The notes: generated by a model from the sequence alone, not told the origin. A stretch of 64,000 bases of DNA from Persicaria tinctoria (GCA_037127255.1 JBANSL010000004.1:71384627-71448626), one strand, 5' to 3'; shown: positions 25,060 to 36,939, counted from the first letter of the stretch. Program-made: numbers and translations.

Positions 25060-27330
25060 ATCTTTCAAGAGAAGGCATGGGAAATCACCTTTGCAGATGA
25101 AGCAGTAGCACTTCCTGTAAGAGATCCAACGCCAACTACCTATATGGTTTCGCGCCTTTGCAGATTTGTGCTGGATATGTGTCTTTGAGATTCATTTTTT
25201 TTAATGTTCCTCATCTCTTTCGTTGGCTTTGCAGATATGTGCTTGATATTGTTCCTTTATGTTGTGTTCAATCATTTAGAGCATTCGTGATTGTTGATAA
25301 TGGTCTCTTTGAGCACAGGTTCTTGGTGAAATTGGAGTTAATGTTGCATCTCAGGTACGCACTATTGGATTTCATGTCAGTATCTCATGATGTTTCTATA
25401 CTTCACCCATGCTAATATCTTTCCCACTAATTTTTCAGTTGTCGGCAGCTCCAAAGGGCAGGAAAGAAAATCAAGGATGTTGACACATGCTTGGGTAACC
25501 TAACTTGCAAGGTTTATTGCATATCAAACTAAATGGAAGTGCTTATGGTATATCTAGCTCTTTGATTACATCTTATCTTTTCTAATTCTAAAAAATTGTT
25601 GTTGTGGCAATGTAGGAACACTGTTGACAATGCATAAATCTGCACTCACTGCTTTTCTATCAATAAGTTATGATTGGGTTAGAATACTTCTATTTCTTCT
25701 TCTTCCTCTTTTTTTTTTTTTTTTGAAATATAGTGCAGTTATATTTATATTCTGTATTGTATAGATGACATGATTTACTATCAATGTCATAGGTGTATGG
25801 AACTACCAATTAAGTCTCAACTACTATTGTCTTTGAGATTTTTTTAAAATATTTTATCTTAATGCCTTGGGCTATAAGGTTTTCTGCAATTTCGTATGTT
25901 TCTATTGTCTATAAACATGTTTGATTTCCATGTTTCTTTTCTCCATTGTTTCTTTTACCCACCTTGATTATGTTTATTTATATTGTTCTTATAAATTAGG
26001 GTTTGCCTTTGTTTCATCAGTTTCAATTCGCATCTTTGTTCAAATGTCTTAAATTTTGGCTTTTCTCTGTTTATCTGGATTTGCTAGGGTGTACGATTGG
26101 ATTTGGATTCCTTTAGGAGAGAAGTTCTAAGGAATAATTCATGGTACCCAGTTGAATTTCACAATTTAGGTATATCGTACTTTTCACTCTATTTTTATTC
26201 CATGTAATCCATTTTCTAGGAATTGGTTGATTCTGCTGTTATCTATCATGTGGTTCTTTCTGAAAATCGATGGTTATACAACGAGGTTCAATATTTGAAA
26301 GGTAACCTATTTGGCAGGCAAACTACAATATAGCACATCGGTTAGAATGGCGAACTAGCGAACTAGGGTTTGCCTTTGTTTGATCACTTTGAATTCTTAT
26401 GTTTGTTCAATTGTCTTACATTTTGGATTTTCTAGGTTTCTCTGTGCCTTAATTGTTTGATAAGGCATCCCGCTGCCTTCTTGTGTCATGGCTACTCTCT
26501 CACCTTCTCCCTCATTTCTAGGTTTCTCTGTGCCTTAATTGGAACCTGCAGGAAGCCAGCGCTGCAAAGATGAAGAAATTGGAAGAGCATGAAAATTATG
26601 TCGAGGTTTGTTTTAAATTAATGTTGTTTTAAGGTTGCTTATTCCTGAAATTTATTGGATTAGTTTTTACAAATTTTATATCTATATTATTGATCCTGGT
26701 TGTTGGTTGTTCGTGGTCCCGGTTGTGGGTTGTGTTGTGTTAAATTTCGGTCTGTTGGTCCATATGTCTCTATCTTAAAGCGTCTTAAAGAGTTGGATCC
26801 CTTTTCTATTTCTGTGTTCGGAAGGCCTATTACTTTTATGCATCATTTACTCAACTTATTCAACTGCAGAAAGAATGTGTTGATGCCAATAAATAACTCC
26901 AACTCTAGAGTTTAGTCAACTTATTTAGTCAACTTCTTTAACTGCAGAAAGAATGTTCAGATCTTTAATGGAAGTTGAAGACTCCTTATCTTAAGGTATT
27001 TCACATTCTTCGGAAGGAGAAGGGGAATCAGGATATATGCTTTGCGTAATATGAAAAGGGTCTTTGTTTATTATCCAAGAGGTCATCGTGTTGAGGATGA
27101 CTTTTGAGAGACCCATATAATTCTTATTTGTTAATTCTTTTCTTACTTTGGATTGTTCTTTTAATCTGACAATGTTAACTTCCCCTCTAGATTTAAGTTT
27201 TTATTAGAACCTTTACTTTTTTTTATGTAAATTCATTTCAATTATATTTTTGCCAGATTATGCCACCTACGAGCCTATGGCATCCTATATCTGATGATTG
27301 TGCTGATACGTGTCAAAGACTGAATGAAGT
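25060..27330 (+). other. Further exon-like blocks in the Helitron, unidentified
   Basis: Short open blocks with plausible splice borders: about 25,062-25,146 (WEITFADEAVALPVRDPTP), 26,085-26,167 (GVRLDLDSFRREVLRNNSWY), 26,551-26,606 (EASAAKMKKLEEHENYVE) and 27,256-27,329 (PTSLWHPISDDCADTCQRLN). The phrase TAGGGTTTGCCTTTGTTT recurs at 25,998 and 26,365, and a TTTCTAGGTTTCTCTGTGCC phrase also recurs, showing internal duplication. I cannot assign parents. Confidence 0.35.
25319..25491 (+). pseudogene. ESCRT-III VPS2/CHMP2-like exon pair
   Basis: Exon 1 (about 25,319-25,354) reads VLGEIGVNVASQ and ends at GTACGC. Exon 2 starts after TTTTTCAG at about 25,439 and reads LSAAPKGRKENQG. Together they match the C-terminal pattern of plant VPS2-type proteins (VLDEIGVDxAxQLxxAPKG). 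This is a small C-terminal piece of an endosomal-sorting filament subunit, captured in the Helitron on its plus strand. Confidence 0.55.
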
Positions 27331-28612
27331 AAGATAATAGGGATTCACAACTTCTGGTGAGGTATCGATTCGCAACTGCTGTTTATTTTGATTTTTTTTC
27401 CTGTTTTGTGCATTTGTTCGAATAAGTGAGTTGTTACCATCTGTAGCTATGAGAGCTCCTTTTTTTGGTTCTGTCATTTCGTTTATGACATTATGCATCT
27501 CTAATTCTGTGTTAACATTCAGTTTTCTAACTCTGTTTCTACCACTCATTTCCTCTAATACAGCTTATAAAATTCAGCTAGATTACTTTATTCTACTCAT
27601 TGAGTATATTACAGTTTTTTTATCTTGGTTTGCTTGATTCTTTACAGCTTGAAGTAATCCGTATTTGAGCAATTCTTTGTACCTATAAATAGATTACTAT
27701 TAAACACCACCAACATGTTTCATCTTTAAGCTTTTTTTTTAAAATTTATATTGATGTTGGGCTCATTCCTTTCATTATTTAGGCCGATGACCTTCTCTTT
27801 TAGTTGGGGTAACATTTGGTGTCATCCTACATTATAACTGATTTGTCGTCCTTATGTAAGTTACACATTTTGGTTAATTAATATTTTGGTTGTATATTTA
27901 CATTTTCATTTGTATATCATTTATTATTTACCTATAAATGATCTCTATCATACAAATTCATCCCTTTGTATTCATCAATATTATTTTTCTCCAGGATTTG
28001 CATGAACGAAACCTACCTCGCCTCAATCAGTGCCTTTTCAGAACACATATGTCGTTCAATAACACAATGTTTTTTTTAGACTTTCGAAACATTTGTTTAT
28101 ATTGTATTTGGTCATTCCTTATAATAAAGATTTTATATTCTCTTTTTTTTCCCATCGCATCCGCGCCATGGCGCAGGTATAACACTAGTTGTATATAAAT
28201 TATGTAGTTTTTTTGACATTTTATTTTATGTGTAAATTTTGTATAATTAATGGAATTTTATTATATAGTGAATTGTGTATGATTTTTTTATTTTTTAAAA
28301 AATATTGGACTTTTTAGCCCGGGTCTGAAGAATTCGGGCTAAAAAACAGTTTTTTTTTTTAATTTTCCAGCTATGGGAAAGCTGTCGTAGCAAATGTTTC
28401 GTCCCTTTTAGTAGGGGTCGCTTTGCCATCGCTTAGCCGTAGCAAATAAATTTGCTACGGCTACTTGCCGAAGCTACCAACTTTTGCGACCCCAAGCTTC
28501 GCAACCCCCCTCATTTCCCGTAGCAATGCCGAAGCTAATGGCCTTTTGCCACGCCTGTACAGCCTTTTTCTATGGCTTTTTGCCGAAGCTAAATTAATTA
28601 TTTTTTGTAGTG

Positions 28613-28879
28613 ACAGAAGCTACGGCGATCTGGGATCGAAGATCAGTAGTCGATATCGAGTAGATTACTCAATATCGAGGAGACCGAAACTGAAATAAAA
28701 TAAATAAAGAACAAAGCTTGGTGAAACTCGAAGTAAATTATGAATGTAAAGAAACTTCCAAGATTAGGGTTTGCGACAACGATAACCAAGCATGTATAAG
28801 GCTAGAATAAAACAGATAATCATGTAAATCGCATCGAAGGACCAAGCTTTCGCCTTTTCCAACAATTAGACAACTCTTT
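28613..28879. other. LTR continuation right of CACTA 2
   Basis: After the ACA duplication the sequence resumes with GTCGATATCGAGTAGATTAC and similar palindromic motifs, continuous in style with 20,080-20,156. It is read as the part of the left LTR that the truncated right LTR lacks. Confidence 0.5.
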
Positions 28880-29876
28880 CAAGAAACCCTAATTGTATCT
28901 ACCGATTTTATGTTTACAATCCAAGTTGTTAGCATGGACCTCCATTAGATGGGTAATAAACACATAACAAGTAGTAGATGCTTAAAACATGATAAAAGTT
29001 GGATCTTTACCTCAAACTCGCAGGGCTATCGTCAGGCTCACCCCAACCCTAGAAGTAGGTGGGCTACTCGCGCTTCATCGCAATCGCAGACATCATTGAC
29101 GGAAAATAAACTACTTGCATTGAATCAAACAGAGCTTACAACCAAAGGAAGCCAATTCCGCTCTTGCTTCACAAACTCCTCTTGGCCACTCACTCTCTCT
29201 CTCTCTCTACCTCTATGTAACTAATTGTGTGTTGAATTGAATCAATAGAAATCATCCCCTAATGCCTTATTTATAGGCTTTCAATCCTTGCTAATCAAGG
29301 AAAGAAATCTCTATCTAAAGATAAAACTTTAATAAAGAGAATATTTATCATAAAAGGGAAATATATCTAAAAAGCTAAATATCTTCATGTGTGGATAAAT
29401 CTTCTCTCCATGGGTAGATCTTGATAGACTTGATAGATCTTAGACTCCTTTGCTCCCAAGAAAGCCTAACTCGACTCGGATAGCCAAACCGCGTAACGCG
29501 GCCCAGGATCTTTTTACTCGATATCGAGTAAAACTCGTCGATATCGAGGAACTTGGCTGTCGACTTGGGCTCTGGCTTGCTCGAGTAACTGCTCCCCGAT
29601 CTGGCTTGTCCTCGATCATGATGTGCCCGGACTCTCTGGTCGATATCGAGGAAGTGTATTCGATATCGAGTACAGTGCAGCCTCCGTCTTTGCTTCTTGG
29701 TTTTGTCCCGAAATGGCTCCAAATTCTGCAATATTAAACCAAAACTTATGTAGATCTCTATTTCTTGCAAATAAGCACATAGTACATAAATTCAACATAT
29801 TCCCATCCCGAAATATGCAAAGTGTATAGATTATGGAGCTAAAATGTGCATAAAAGCATGGCTATTTTAGTGGACA
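28880..29876 (-). repeat. LTR copy 1 (shared portion)
   Basis: Closely matches 32,515-33,514 over its length, including AAGAAACCCTAATTGTATC, the paired CTCGATATCGAG motifs near 29,518-29,545, and the end TTTTAGTGGACA. It differs by scattered substitutions and a few short indels. Several CGATATCGAG palindromes lie inside. Confidence 0.8.
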
Positions 29877-29894
29877 TTAAATCACCCCATACTT
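29877..29894 (-). other. Polypurine-like tract adjoining the LTR
   Basis: On the minus strand AAGTATGGGGTGATTTAA runs straight into the LTR start TGTCCAC, preceded by GGAGACAAGCAAGC. This is the usual arrangement before the 3' LTR of plant gypsy-type elements and fixes the element's orientation as minus. Confidence 0.6.
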
Positions 29895-31544
29895 AAGCTT
29901 GCTTGTCTCCAAGCAATAACTTGGATGGTCATTCAGGGGAAGAAATCAAAACTCTCAACATCATAGATTCATTCTCATATGACCCTGCAATTAATTACCA
30001 TCATCGAAAAGGTACTAGTGTCACAAATCCATGCATGTGCAATAAAAAGCAACATAAACTCACAAAAGGAGGGTAATGCAAAAACAATTCATATGTGACA
30101 AAGCATTAATAATCAAGAGGACTTTAATTAAGCTCAATAAGGAGTAGATTGGTAAAAGGCTTTAAGGTGGGCAATTTTTGGCAAAGTGGTGCTAATGATC
30201 CGGGGAAATGGAGCACTTTCCAATTTTCATACCACATCCCTTTTCCACAAGACTCATCACCTTTCATAATGCTTTTTTTCAATAATAATGCTTTTACCTC
30301 TCTAACCTCAGCACTGCCTTCTCACGAGTCGCAAACATGGGTGTCATGAATGGCCCCGGATACTTAGTGCTTTGGACTTCTCACCTGTGTGTCTCATCTC
30401 ACTGAACTATTATCTCAGCAAGCACGGGCGATCTACCTTTATCTCCTGAGGTGACCGGATTTTCTTTCACTCATTAAATTTTCCATGTTTTTCAAACAAT
30501 TTCCCACCAAACTCCAAATAATAACAACAACACAAACACCATATGATAATCTCCATAATGTGACATCATTCTCAACATAATCCCCGGATAGGAAATAAGG
30601 TAAAGAATGACAATATTTAGAACATGTGGAGCAATATATGAAATAAGGCATATTATGGCTTTTGTGATGCATAAGCATAGGTAAGGCTAGGATATAACAA
30701 TATGAGCATATATGGAAATATAAAGTCCTCTATCATCTTATCATGCAACATGTCAAAAGCAACTTCAAATTTTACCTCCTTTCATGGTTTTCAAGAAAAT
30801 ATGCACTTCATTGTGACTTCCCTTTACTAGGCAATTTCATGCTATATCTCTAATGAATCCAATTTTGCATCGTCGAGTTCAATAAAGAATCCATGACACT
30901 ACTTTTTTGAACAATTTACAAGCAATGGGAGATGTCTCATAGAACTTTGAGTTTTAGCAATTATGCACAAAAATTTAAAATTTTCTCAAATTTTCACCAT
31001 GTAAAACCAAGAACAAGCACAAAACATATAATAATGATAATGAGCTCTTCCCCCACCCCATACTTAAAATAAACAGTGACCCACTGTATAAAATCAAATA
31101 AAAACAAGAGTAAAGGAAGGAACTCACCAAATAATGCGTCGAGGAAAGCAAAATAGGGCATGTCGAGGAACTGTGGTGGTCGATATCGAGTACTGTACTC
31201 GTTTCGAGTAAGCTGTCAGCGTCGAGTGGAATGCTGAAGTCGAGGAGATTCTTGACTTGGTCGATATCGAGTTGGCCTACTCGATATCGAGTAACTGTGG
31301 GCTGCTCCTCTTGGTCGTTCTCGACTGGCCTAGTCGATTTCGACTATCTTTCAGGGACTTCTTATTCCACCTTCCGCGATCCTTTTATGCTTGCCGACAA
31401 AGACAAGACTTCCCACATGAAGTATTCTAAACTAAAGAACAAAAACCAAAACCAAAATCAAAAGTTCCAAAGTCCCAAAATTCTAAAAGTTTTATATACA
31501 TGCTCTAGATTTTAGAGTCGCTAGGCCGGCTTCTCCGTTTGTGC
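29895..31544. other. Noncoding interior of the retroelement
   Basis: AT-rich sequence without an interpretable frame. At 31,135-31,340 the CGATATCGAG palindromes reappear (for example 31,173, 31,261 and 31,279). No reverse transcriptase, RNase H or integrase motif was seen in either strand. Confidence 0.55.
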
Positions 31545-32520
31545 TCAAGGACCGTTAATGTGGGGCCCGCTTGTGCTTGGCCCTTCTCCTGGATCATCTA
31601 GGTCCTGATTGTCGTATGCAAGCTCAGTTGATAGGTGGTTGCTTGCACAGTCTCCCTTTTCTCTCTTCTTTCTCTTTCCAGCTCTCAGTTTCCGCAGATT
31701 CTCTCGCCACGGGGCCTTACCTCCCCTTAATTTATTTATAAATTTCTTAATGGACTGAGGAGGGGTAGAACTCATACCTGAACTTACCTTTTCGGGCCCA
31801 AAACAGAAATCTTCGGGCTTAGGGTTAGTCGATGTCGAGCAAGACTGGTCGATATCGAGTACAGGGACCCCATACTTAGGCTCTTGGCAAGTCTGGTGCT
31901 CAGCAAAAGAAGTCGATGTCGAAAAAGACTGGCCGACATCGAGTAAAAGTTTGGTCGATATCGAGGAGGGTTTATCGATATCGAGTTGAGTTTTGGTGCC
32001 TTCCTCCGTTGTTTGCTTAATCTCGTGGTTGTTGATGCTTTTCACCTCCAGCCATGAAATTTCCTCTTTTTCAGGGCCAAAAGAGAAATCTTCGGGCTTA
32101 GGGTTAGTCGATGTCGAGCCAGACTGGTCGATATCGAGTACAGGGACCCCATACTTAGGCTCTTGGCAAGTCTGGTGCTCAGCAGAAGAAGTCGATGTCG
32201 AAAAAGACTGGCCGACATCGAGTAAAAGTTTGGTCGGTATCGAGGAGGGTTTATCGATATCGAGTTGAGTTTTGGTGCCTTCCTCCGTTGTTTGCTTAAT
32301 CTCGTGGTTGTTGATGCTTTTCACCTCCAGCCATGAAATTTCCTCTTTTTCAGGGCCAAAAGAGAAATCTAAGACCTCATCGCCTATTGTGAAGGTGAGC
32401 AATCGCTGTTTGACACTAATCTTGGCATCTACAGTAGCTAGAAATGGTCTACCAAGAATAATAGGGCTAGTAGGATCTTCAGCACAATCTATAATAAGGA
32501 AATGAGCCGGAATAAAGAAA
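31545..32520 (-). pseudogene. Gypsy-type pol fragment: end of protease plus repeat-bearing spacer
   Basis: Reading from 32,520 the minus strand gives AHFLIIDCAEDPTSPIILGR then PFLATVDAKISVKQRLLTFT, the conserved end of the retropepsin region of plant Ty3/gypsy polyproteins, followed by IGDEVLDFSFGPEKEE. The frame stays open to 31,545 (the part from Met at 32,402 is 285 codons). It encodes a 93-residue segment twice (motifs ISWLEVKSINNHEIKQ, LDIDQ, GQSFSTSTS) and a basic tail (NLRKLRAGKRKKREKGD). The start of the protease, including its catalytic Asp, is missing at the LTR junction, so it cannot make an active product. Confidence 0.65.
31811..32368 (-). repeat. 279-bp in-frame tandem duplication
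   Basis: The segment beginning CTTCGGGCTTAGGGTTAGTC starts at 31,811 and again at 32,090, a 279-bp period (exactly 93 codons), with only a few differences between copies. Each copy carries several CGATATCGAG-type palindromes. Confidence 0.85.
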
Positions 32521-33514
32521 CCCTAATTGTATCTACCGATTTTATGTTTACAATCCAAGTTGTTAGCATGGACCTCCATTAGATGGGTAATAAACACATA
32601 ACATGTAGCAGATGCTTAAAACATGATAAAAGTTGGATCTTTACCTCAAACACGCAGGGCTATCGTCAGGCTCACCCCAACCCTAGAAGTAGGTGGACTA
32701 CTCGCGCTTCATCGCAATCGCAGATATCATTGACGGAAAATAAACTACTTGCATTGAATCAAATAGAGCCTACAACCAAAGGAAGCCAATTCCGCTCTCG
32801 CTTCACAAACTCTTCTTGGCCACTCCCTCTCTCTATCTACCTATATGTAACTAATTGTGTGTTGAATTGAATCAATAGAAATCAGCCCCTAAGGCCTTAT
32901 TTATAGGCTTTCAATCCTTGCTAATCAAGGAAAGAAATCTTTATATAATATCTAAAGATAAAACTTTAATAAAGAGAATATTTATCATAAAAGGGAAATA
33001 TATCTAAAAAGCTAAATATCTTCATGTGTGGATAAATCTTCTCTCCATGGGTAGATCTTGATAGACTTGATAGAGCTCGGACTCCTTTGCTCCCAAGAAA
33101 GCCTAACTCGACTCGGACAGCCAAACCGCGTAACGCGGCCCAGGATCTTTTTACTCGATATCGAGTAAAACTCGTCGATATCGAGGAACTTGGCTGTCGA
33201 CTTGGGCTTCTGGCTTGCTCGAGTTACTGCTCCTCGATCTGGCTTGTCCTCGATCATGCTGTGCCCGGACTCTTTGGTCGATATCGAGGAAGTGTATTCG
33301 ATATCGAGTATAGTGTAGCCTCCGTCTTTGCTTCTTGGTTTTGTCCTGAAATGGCTCCAAATTCTGCAATATTAAACCAAAACTTATGTAGATCTCTATT
33401 TCTTGCAAATAAGCACATACTACATGAATTCAACATATTCCCATCCTGAAATATGCAAAGTGTATAGAATATGGAGCTAAAATGTGCATAAAAACATGGC
33501 TATTTTAGTGGACA
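32515..33514 (-). repeat. LTR copy 2, truncated, fused to pol
   Basis: Matches 28,880-29,876. Its low-coordinate edge passes abruptly from AAGAAACCCTAATTG into protease coding sequence, so the remainder of the LTR, primer-binding site and gag were deleted. The right edge GTGGACA joins satellite sequence at 33,515. Confidence 0.75.
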
Positions 33515-34673
33515 TCACACAACATCATCTTATTTTTGCTCAACAATAGGTTATTTTTGCACAACAATCGAGACTTGTGAATTTGTTCTCAACATGATCT
33601 TATTTTCTCTCAATATAATTTCATACTTTCTCAATAAATTATTGTACAACATGCTCTTATTTTTGCTCATCAATACTTTATTTTTGCATAACATTCGAGA
33701 CTTGTGAAATTGTGTCTCAACATGATCTTACTTTTCGTAAACATAATTTTATACTTTTTAATAGATTATTACACAACATGGTCTTATTTTTGCTCATCAA
33801 TAGACAATAATTGCACAACATGGGAGATTGGTGAAATTTCGCTCAACATTATCTTATTTTTGCTCAACTATAGGTTATTTTAGCACAATAATCGAGACTT
33901 GTGAATTTGTTTTCAACATGATCTTATTGTCTCTCAATATAATTTCATATTTTCTCAATAAATTATTGCAAAACATGCTTTTATTTTTGCTCATCAATAC
34001 TTTATTTTTGCACAACATTCGAGAATTGTGAAATTGTGTCTCAACATGATCTTACTTTTCGTAAACATAATTTTATACTTTTTAATAGATTATTGCACAA
34101 CATGGTCTTATTTTTGCTCATCAATAGACAATAATTGCACAACATGGGAGATTGGTGAAATTTCGCTCAACATTATCTTATTTTTGCTCAACTATAGGTT
34201 ATTTTAGCACAACAATCGAGACTTGTGAATTTGTTTTCAACATGATTTTGTTTTCTCTCAAATAATTTCATACTTTCTCAATAAATTATTGCACAACATG
34301 CTCTTATTTTTGCTTATCAATACTTTATTTTTGCACAACATTCGAGACTTGTGAAATTGTGTCTCAACATGATCTTACTTTTTGTAAATATAATTTTATA
34401 CTTTTTTAATAGATTATTGCACAACATTGTCTTATTTTTGTTCATCAATAGACAATAATTGCACAACATGGGAGATTAGTGAAATTTTGCCCAACATCAT
34501 CTTATTTTTGCTCAACTATAGGTTATTTTTTCACAACAATCGAGACTTGTGAATTTGTTTTCAACATGATCTTATTTTCTCTCAATATAATTTCATACTT
34601 TCTCAATAAATTATTGCACAACATGCTCTTATTTTTGCTCATCGGTACTTTATTTTTGCACAACTAGTGGGAA
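33515..34673. repeat. About 323-bp tandem satellite
   Basis: Roughly three and a half copies of a unit of about 323 bp. The phrase GGGAGATTGGTGAAATTTCG recurs at about 33,823, 34,147 and 34,469. Within the unit, TTGCACAACA and CTTATTTTTGCTC phrases repeat. The same unit appears at 19,450-19,810, so the retroelement interrupted this array. Confidence 0.8.
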
Positions 34674-34878
34674 AATTAGTGTTGACACTGATATTAGTTA
34701 CAATTAGTGTTGACACTGATATTAGTTACAATTAGTGTTGACACTGATATTAGTTACAATTAGTGATGACACTGATATTAGTTACAATTAGTGCTGACAC
34801 TGATATTAGTTACAATTAGTGTTGACACTAATATTAGTTACAATTAGTGCTGACACTGATATTAGTTACAATTAGTGG
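34674..34878. repeat. 28-bp tandem repeat, about 7 copies
   Basis: The unit is AATTAGTGTTGACACTG plus ATATTAGTTAC. The copies are almost identical, with single changes such as GTGATGACAC and GTGCTGACAC. It abuts the 323-bp satellite directly. Confidence 0.9.
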
Positions 34879-35588
34879 TGAAAATTTGCTCAACATGTTC
34901 AGAAATACCTTGTTGAGAATACCATGTTGAGAAGCAATTCCATGTTGTTTCTCAACATTATGGTATTGTTTTTTTAAGTAAACAATAATGATAAAATCTA
35001 AAATTTAACGAGTACCGATGAATGTATTGTGTTGACATAAAAAAGAATACACAAACTTGTCTTATTACATGATAAACCCGAACTCCCCTACCCCTGTAAT
35101 TCTATAAAGGATCTAACAGCCCCTCTCTCTTCATTCTCGCGCTCCTCTCTCTTCATTCTCACGCAGCTTGAATTCGCCCTTTCCAATGAATTCCAGACGA
35201 ATTCAGGTGAATTTGTTAGCGAACGAAATGCGAATTAGTTCGGGCGAACTAGTTCGGAATTCGCCCTCTCCAATAAAAATTCAAAAAAGTGCTGACACGG
35301 GAAAAAAAGTGCAATTTTAGTTCGAATGTGCAATTTTAGAACTCATTAAATTGAACATAATCAATTTTGACTAAATGTGCAATTTTAAAATGGCTAAAAG
35401 CTATCCTTATTTGACTTATGGAGCCAACTGCATTGATTTTCTTAAGTGTTCATGTGCCTCTCTACCCGATAGGTTAATTTGCATGAGCCAAAGTGAATAG
35501 AGGATACGATTCATGAACCAAAGTGAGAAAAAGACCGAATCTTTATTTGAGAGAACTCATTGAATTGAACATAATCAAGTGACAAAGT
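34879..35588. other. Noncoding region before the large CACTA
   Basis: Contains CATGTTGAGAA phrases, a CT-rich patch with CTCTCTCTTCATTCTC repeated (35,113-35,160), and a patch rich in GAATTC and GCGAA words (35,170-35,270). No gene is supported. Confidence 0.5.
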
Positions 35589-36939
35589 CACTACTAAAAA
35601 CGCAGGAAATAGCTACGGAAAATAGCAATGGATTTAGCCACGAATGTCCGTTGCTAACCGTTTTAGCCACGGAATCAGCAACGGGCGGGCCATCCCTTGC
35701 TATATGCCTCGCAGCTAATAGCGACGGACGTCAGCCACGAATTTTAGCAACGAATATTTTATGGCCATGGCTACGTCCGTGGCTAATAGTAGATGACATA
35801 TGTCGTGGCTGTGGCTACGAACCCGGTTTGAAAACAACCTCGAAATTGAAGTCGTTGCTAAGTTCGTTGCTAGGTTCGTGGCTGCAAACTGGTGATGAAC
35901 CTAGTTGGGTTTGTTGCTATGGTCGTTGTTAATGTTGTTACTCGTTTCATTGGTAATGTTGTTGGTAGAGTTGTTGCCAGAGTTGTTGGTAATGCCAATA
36001 TTCGTATCATTGCTATTTTTGAGACTAAGGTCATGGTTGGTGTTGATTTTCATTTGTTTCGTGATTCTGTAGCAAAACTTTGATAGATACATCCAAAGTA
36101 ATAACAAATCCAAAGATGCATAAATGGAGTGCAAAAATAAAGTAAATATTATCGATACAAAAGAAACAACATCTAACCAAGGGAGTGTGAGTTCTTGGAT
36201 GACATTGCCGATGCATCTCTACTTCCGCTTTCATGTTAATGAGTCAATGAGTGCCCAAACTTGCTTTGAGATAAATCCATTGAACCTAAAACAAGAACAA
36301 TTGAATCAACATTTAAAACAAAGGAATCAAAATTTAAAATAACTATGACTTGATTTGTAGATGAGATCAGTTTTGTGAGAAATTGAGAATGCATATCCAA
36401 TATTGTACTTTGATATAGATTCGTAATTGCTATTCAAACATAGATTTGTATGCAGCACAACATTAATAAAAAAAAATACTATGGTGTTGGGTAAAATCTC
36501 TTCTTGACAAGTTTCTAACCTATTTAGAAGAAATAAAATTCCAGATTTTATTTAATTATATGTGGAGCAAACCCATATTTGGATCTGCCAATTCTAAACA
36601 CTAAAAAATCAAGCTCATCCCAAGTTGTAAAAAAGTCAGCTACAGCTGGTTTGTAAAAGCCAAAAGAAATACGGTTGAATTTTTTTTAGAGGACATAAAG
36701 CAAAAGTCACCAGCGAAAACAAAAGCACAAACAGATTGAGAGTCTATAAATTGCCCTAATTTGGGGAGAAACAGTGCTGAAATTTACCTAGAAAAATTCT
36801 AGCAAAGGGTGTCAATCAACCCATTTAATAAGCAGAGGCATTGCTAAACGGCCAAACACTCAAACAGATTGAGAATCTATAAACTGTAGACTGCATAGGT
36901 TTAAAAAAAGTTGAATCTTTAAAAAAAATCATCAACTTG

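Larger units (their letters stand above)
23747..28188 (+). mobile_element. Nonautonomous Helitron with captured exons
   Basis: The 5' end is TCTATATATCTACTTAAAAG preceded by A (23,746). The 3' end is the palindrome CGCGCCATGGCGC (about 28,162-28,174), a short spacer and CTAG (28,185-28,188), followed by T. This is the canonical TC...hairpin-CTRR layout with insertion between A and T. Length is 4,442 bp. It carries a GC-rich leader (23,880-24,540) and several exon-like blocks with GT-AG borders, one identifiable as a VPS2-type ESCRT-III exon pair. No Rep or helicase. It lies inside CACTA element 2. Confidence 0.75.
20160..28612. mobile_element. CACTA element 2, nonautonomous, TSD ACA
   Basis: The left end is CACTACAAAAAATAATTAAA and the right end read inverted is CACTACAAAAAATAATTAAT. 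ACA is duplicated on both sides (20,157-20,159 and 28,613-28,615). Subterminal motifs of the type GCCGAAGCTA and CGTAGCAA occur at 20,190-20,380 and 28,370-28,600. The family differs from the CACTA at 1 and 35,589. The interior contains host-gene fragments and a complete Helitron (23,747-28,188). No CACTA transposase was seen. It inserted into the LTR of the retroelement. Confidence 0.85.
19815..33514 (-). mobile_element. Deleted Ty3/gypsy-type LTR element, split by a CACTA insertion
   Basis: A direct repeat of about 1 kb is present at 28,880-29,876 and 32,515-33,514, both ending GGCTATTTTAGTGGACA. On the minus strand each copy therefore begins TGTCCACTAAAATAGCC, a proper LTR start. Immediately upstream of the left copy on the minus strand is GGAGACAAGCAAGCTTAAG and then a purine-rich tract, characteristic of the 3' end of gypsy-type elements. 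The left LTR probably extends further, through 28,613-28,880 and 19,815-20,159, before the CACTA insertion, about 1.6 kb in all. The right copy is truncated and fused directly to protease-region coding sequence, so primer site, gag and early pol are missing. No reverse transcriptase or integrase was found. The exact left boundary and target duplication are unresolved. Confidence 0.65.

Noticed and set aside
29375..33449. Many 60-130-codon frames within the LTR copies
   Set aside because: They are in repeated LTR sequence on both strands and read through the CGATATCGAG palindromes; there is no protein family.
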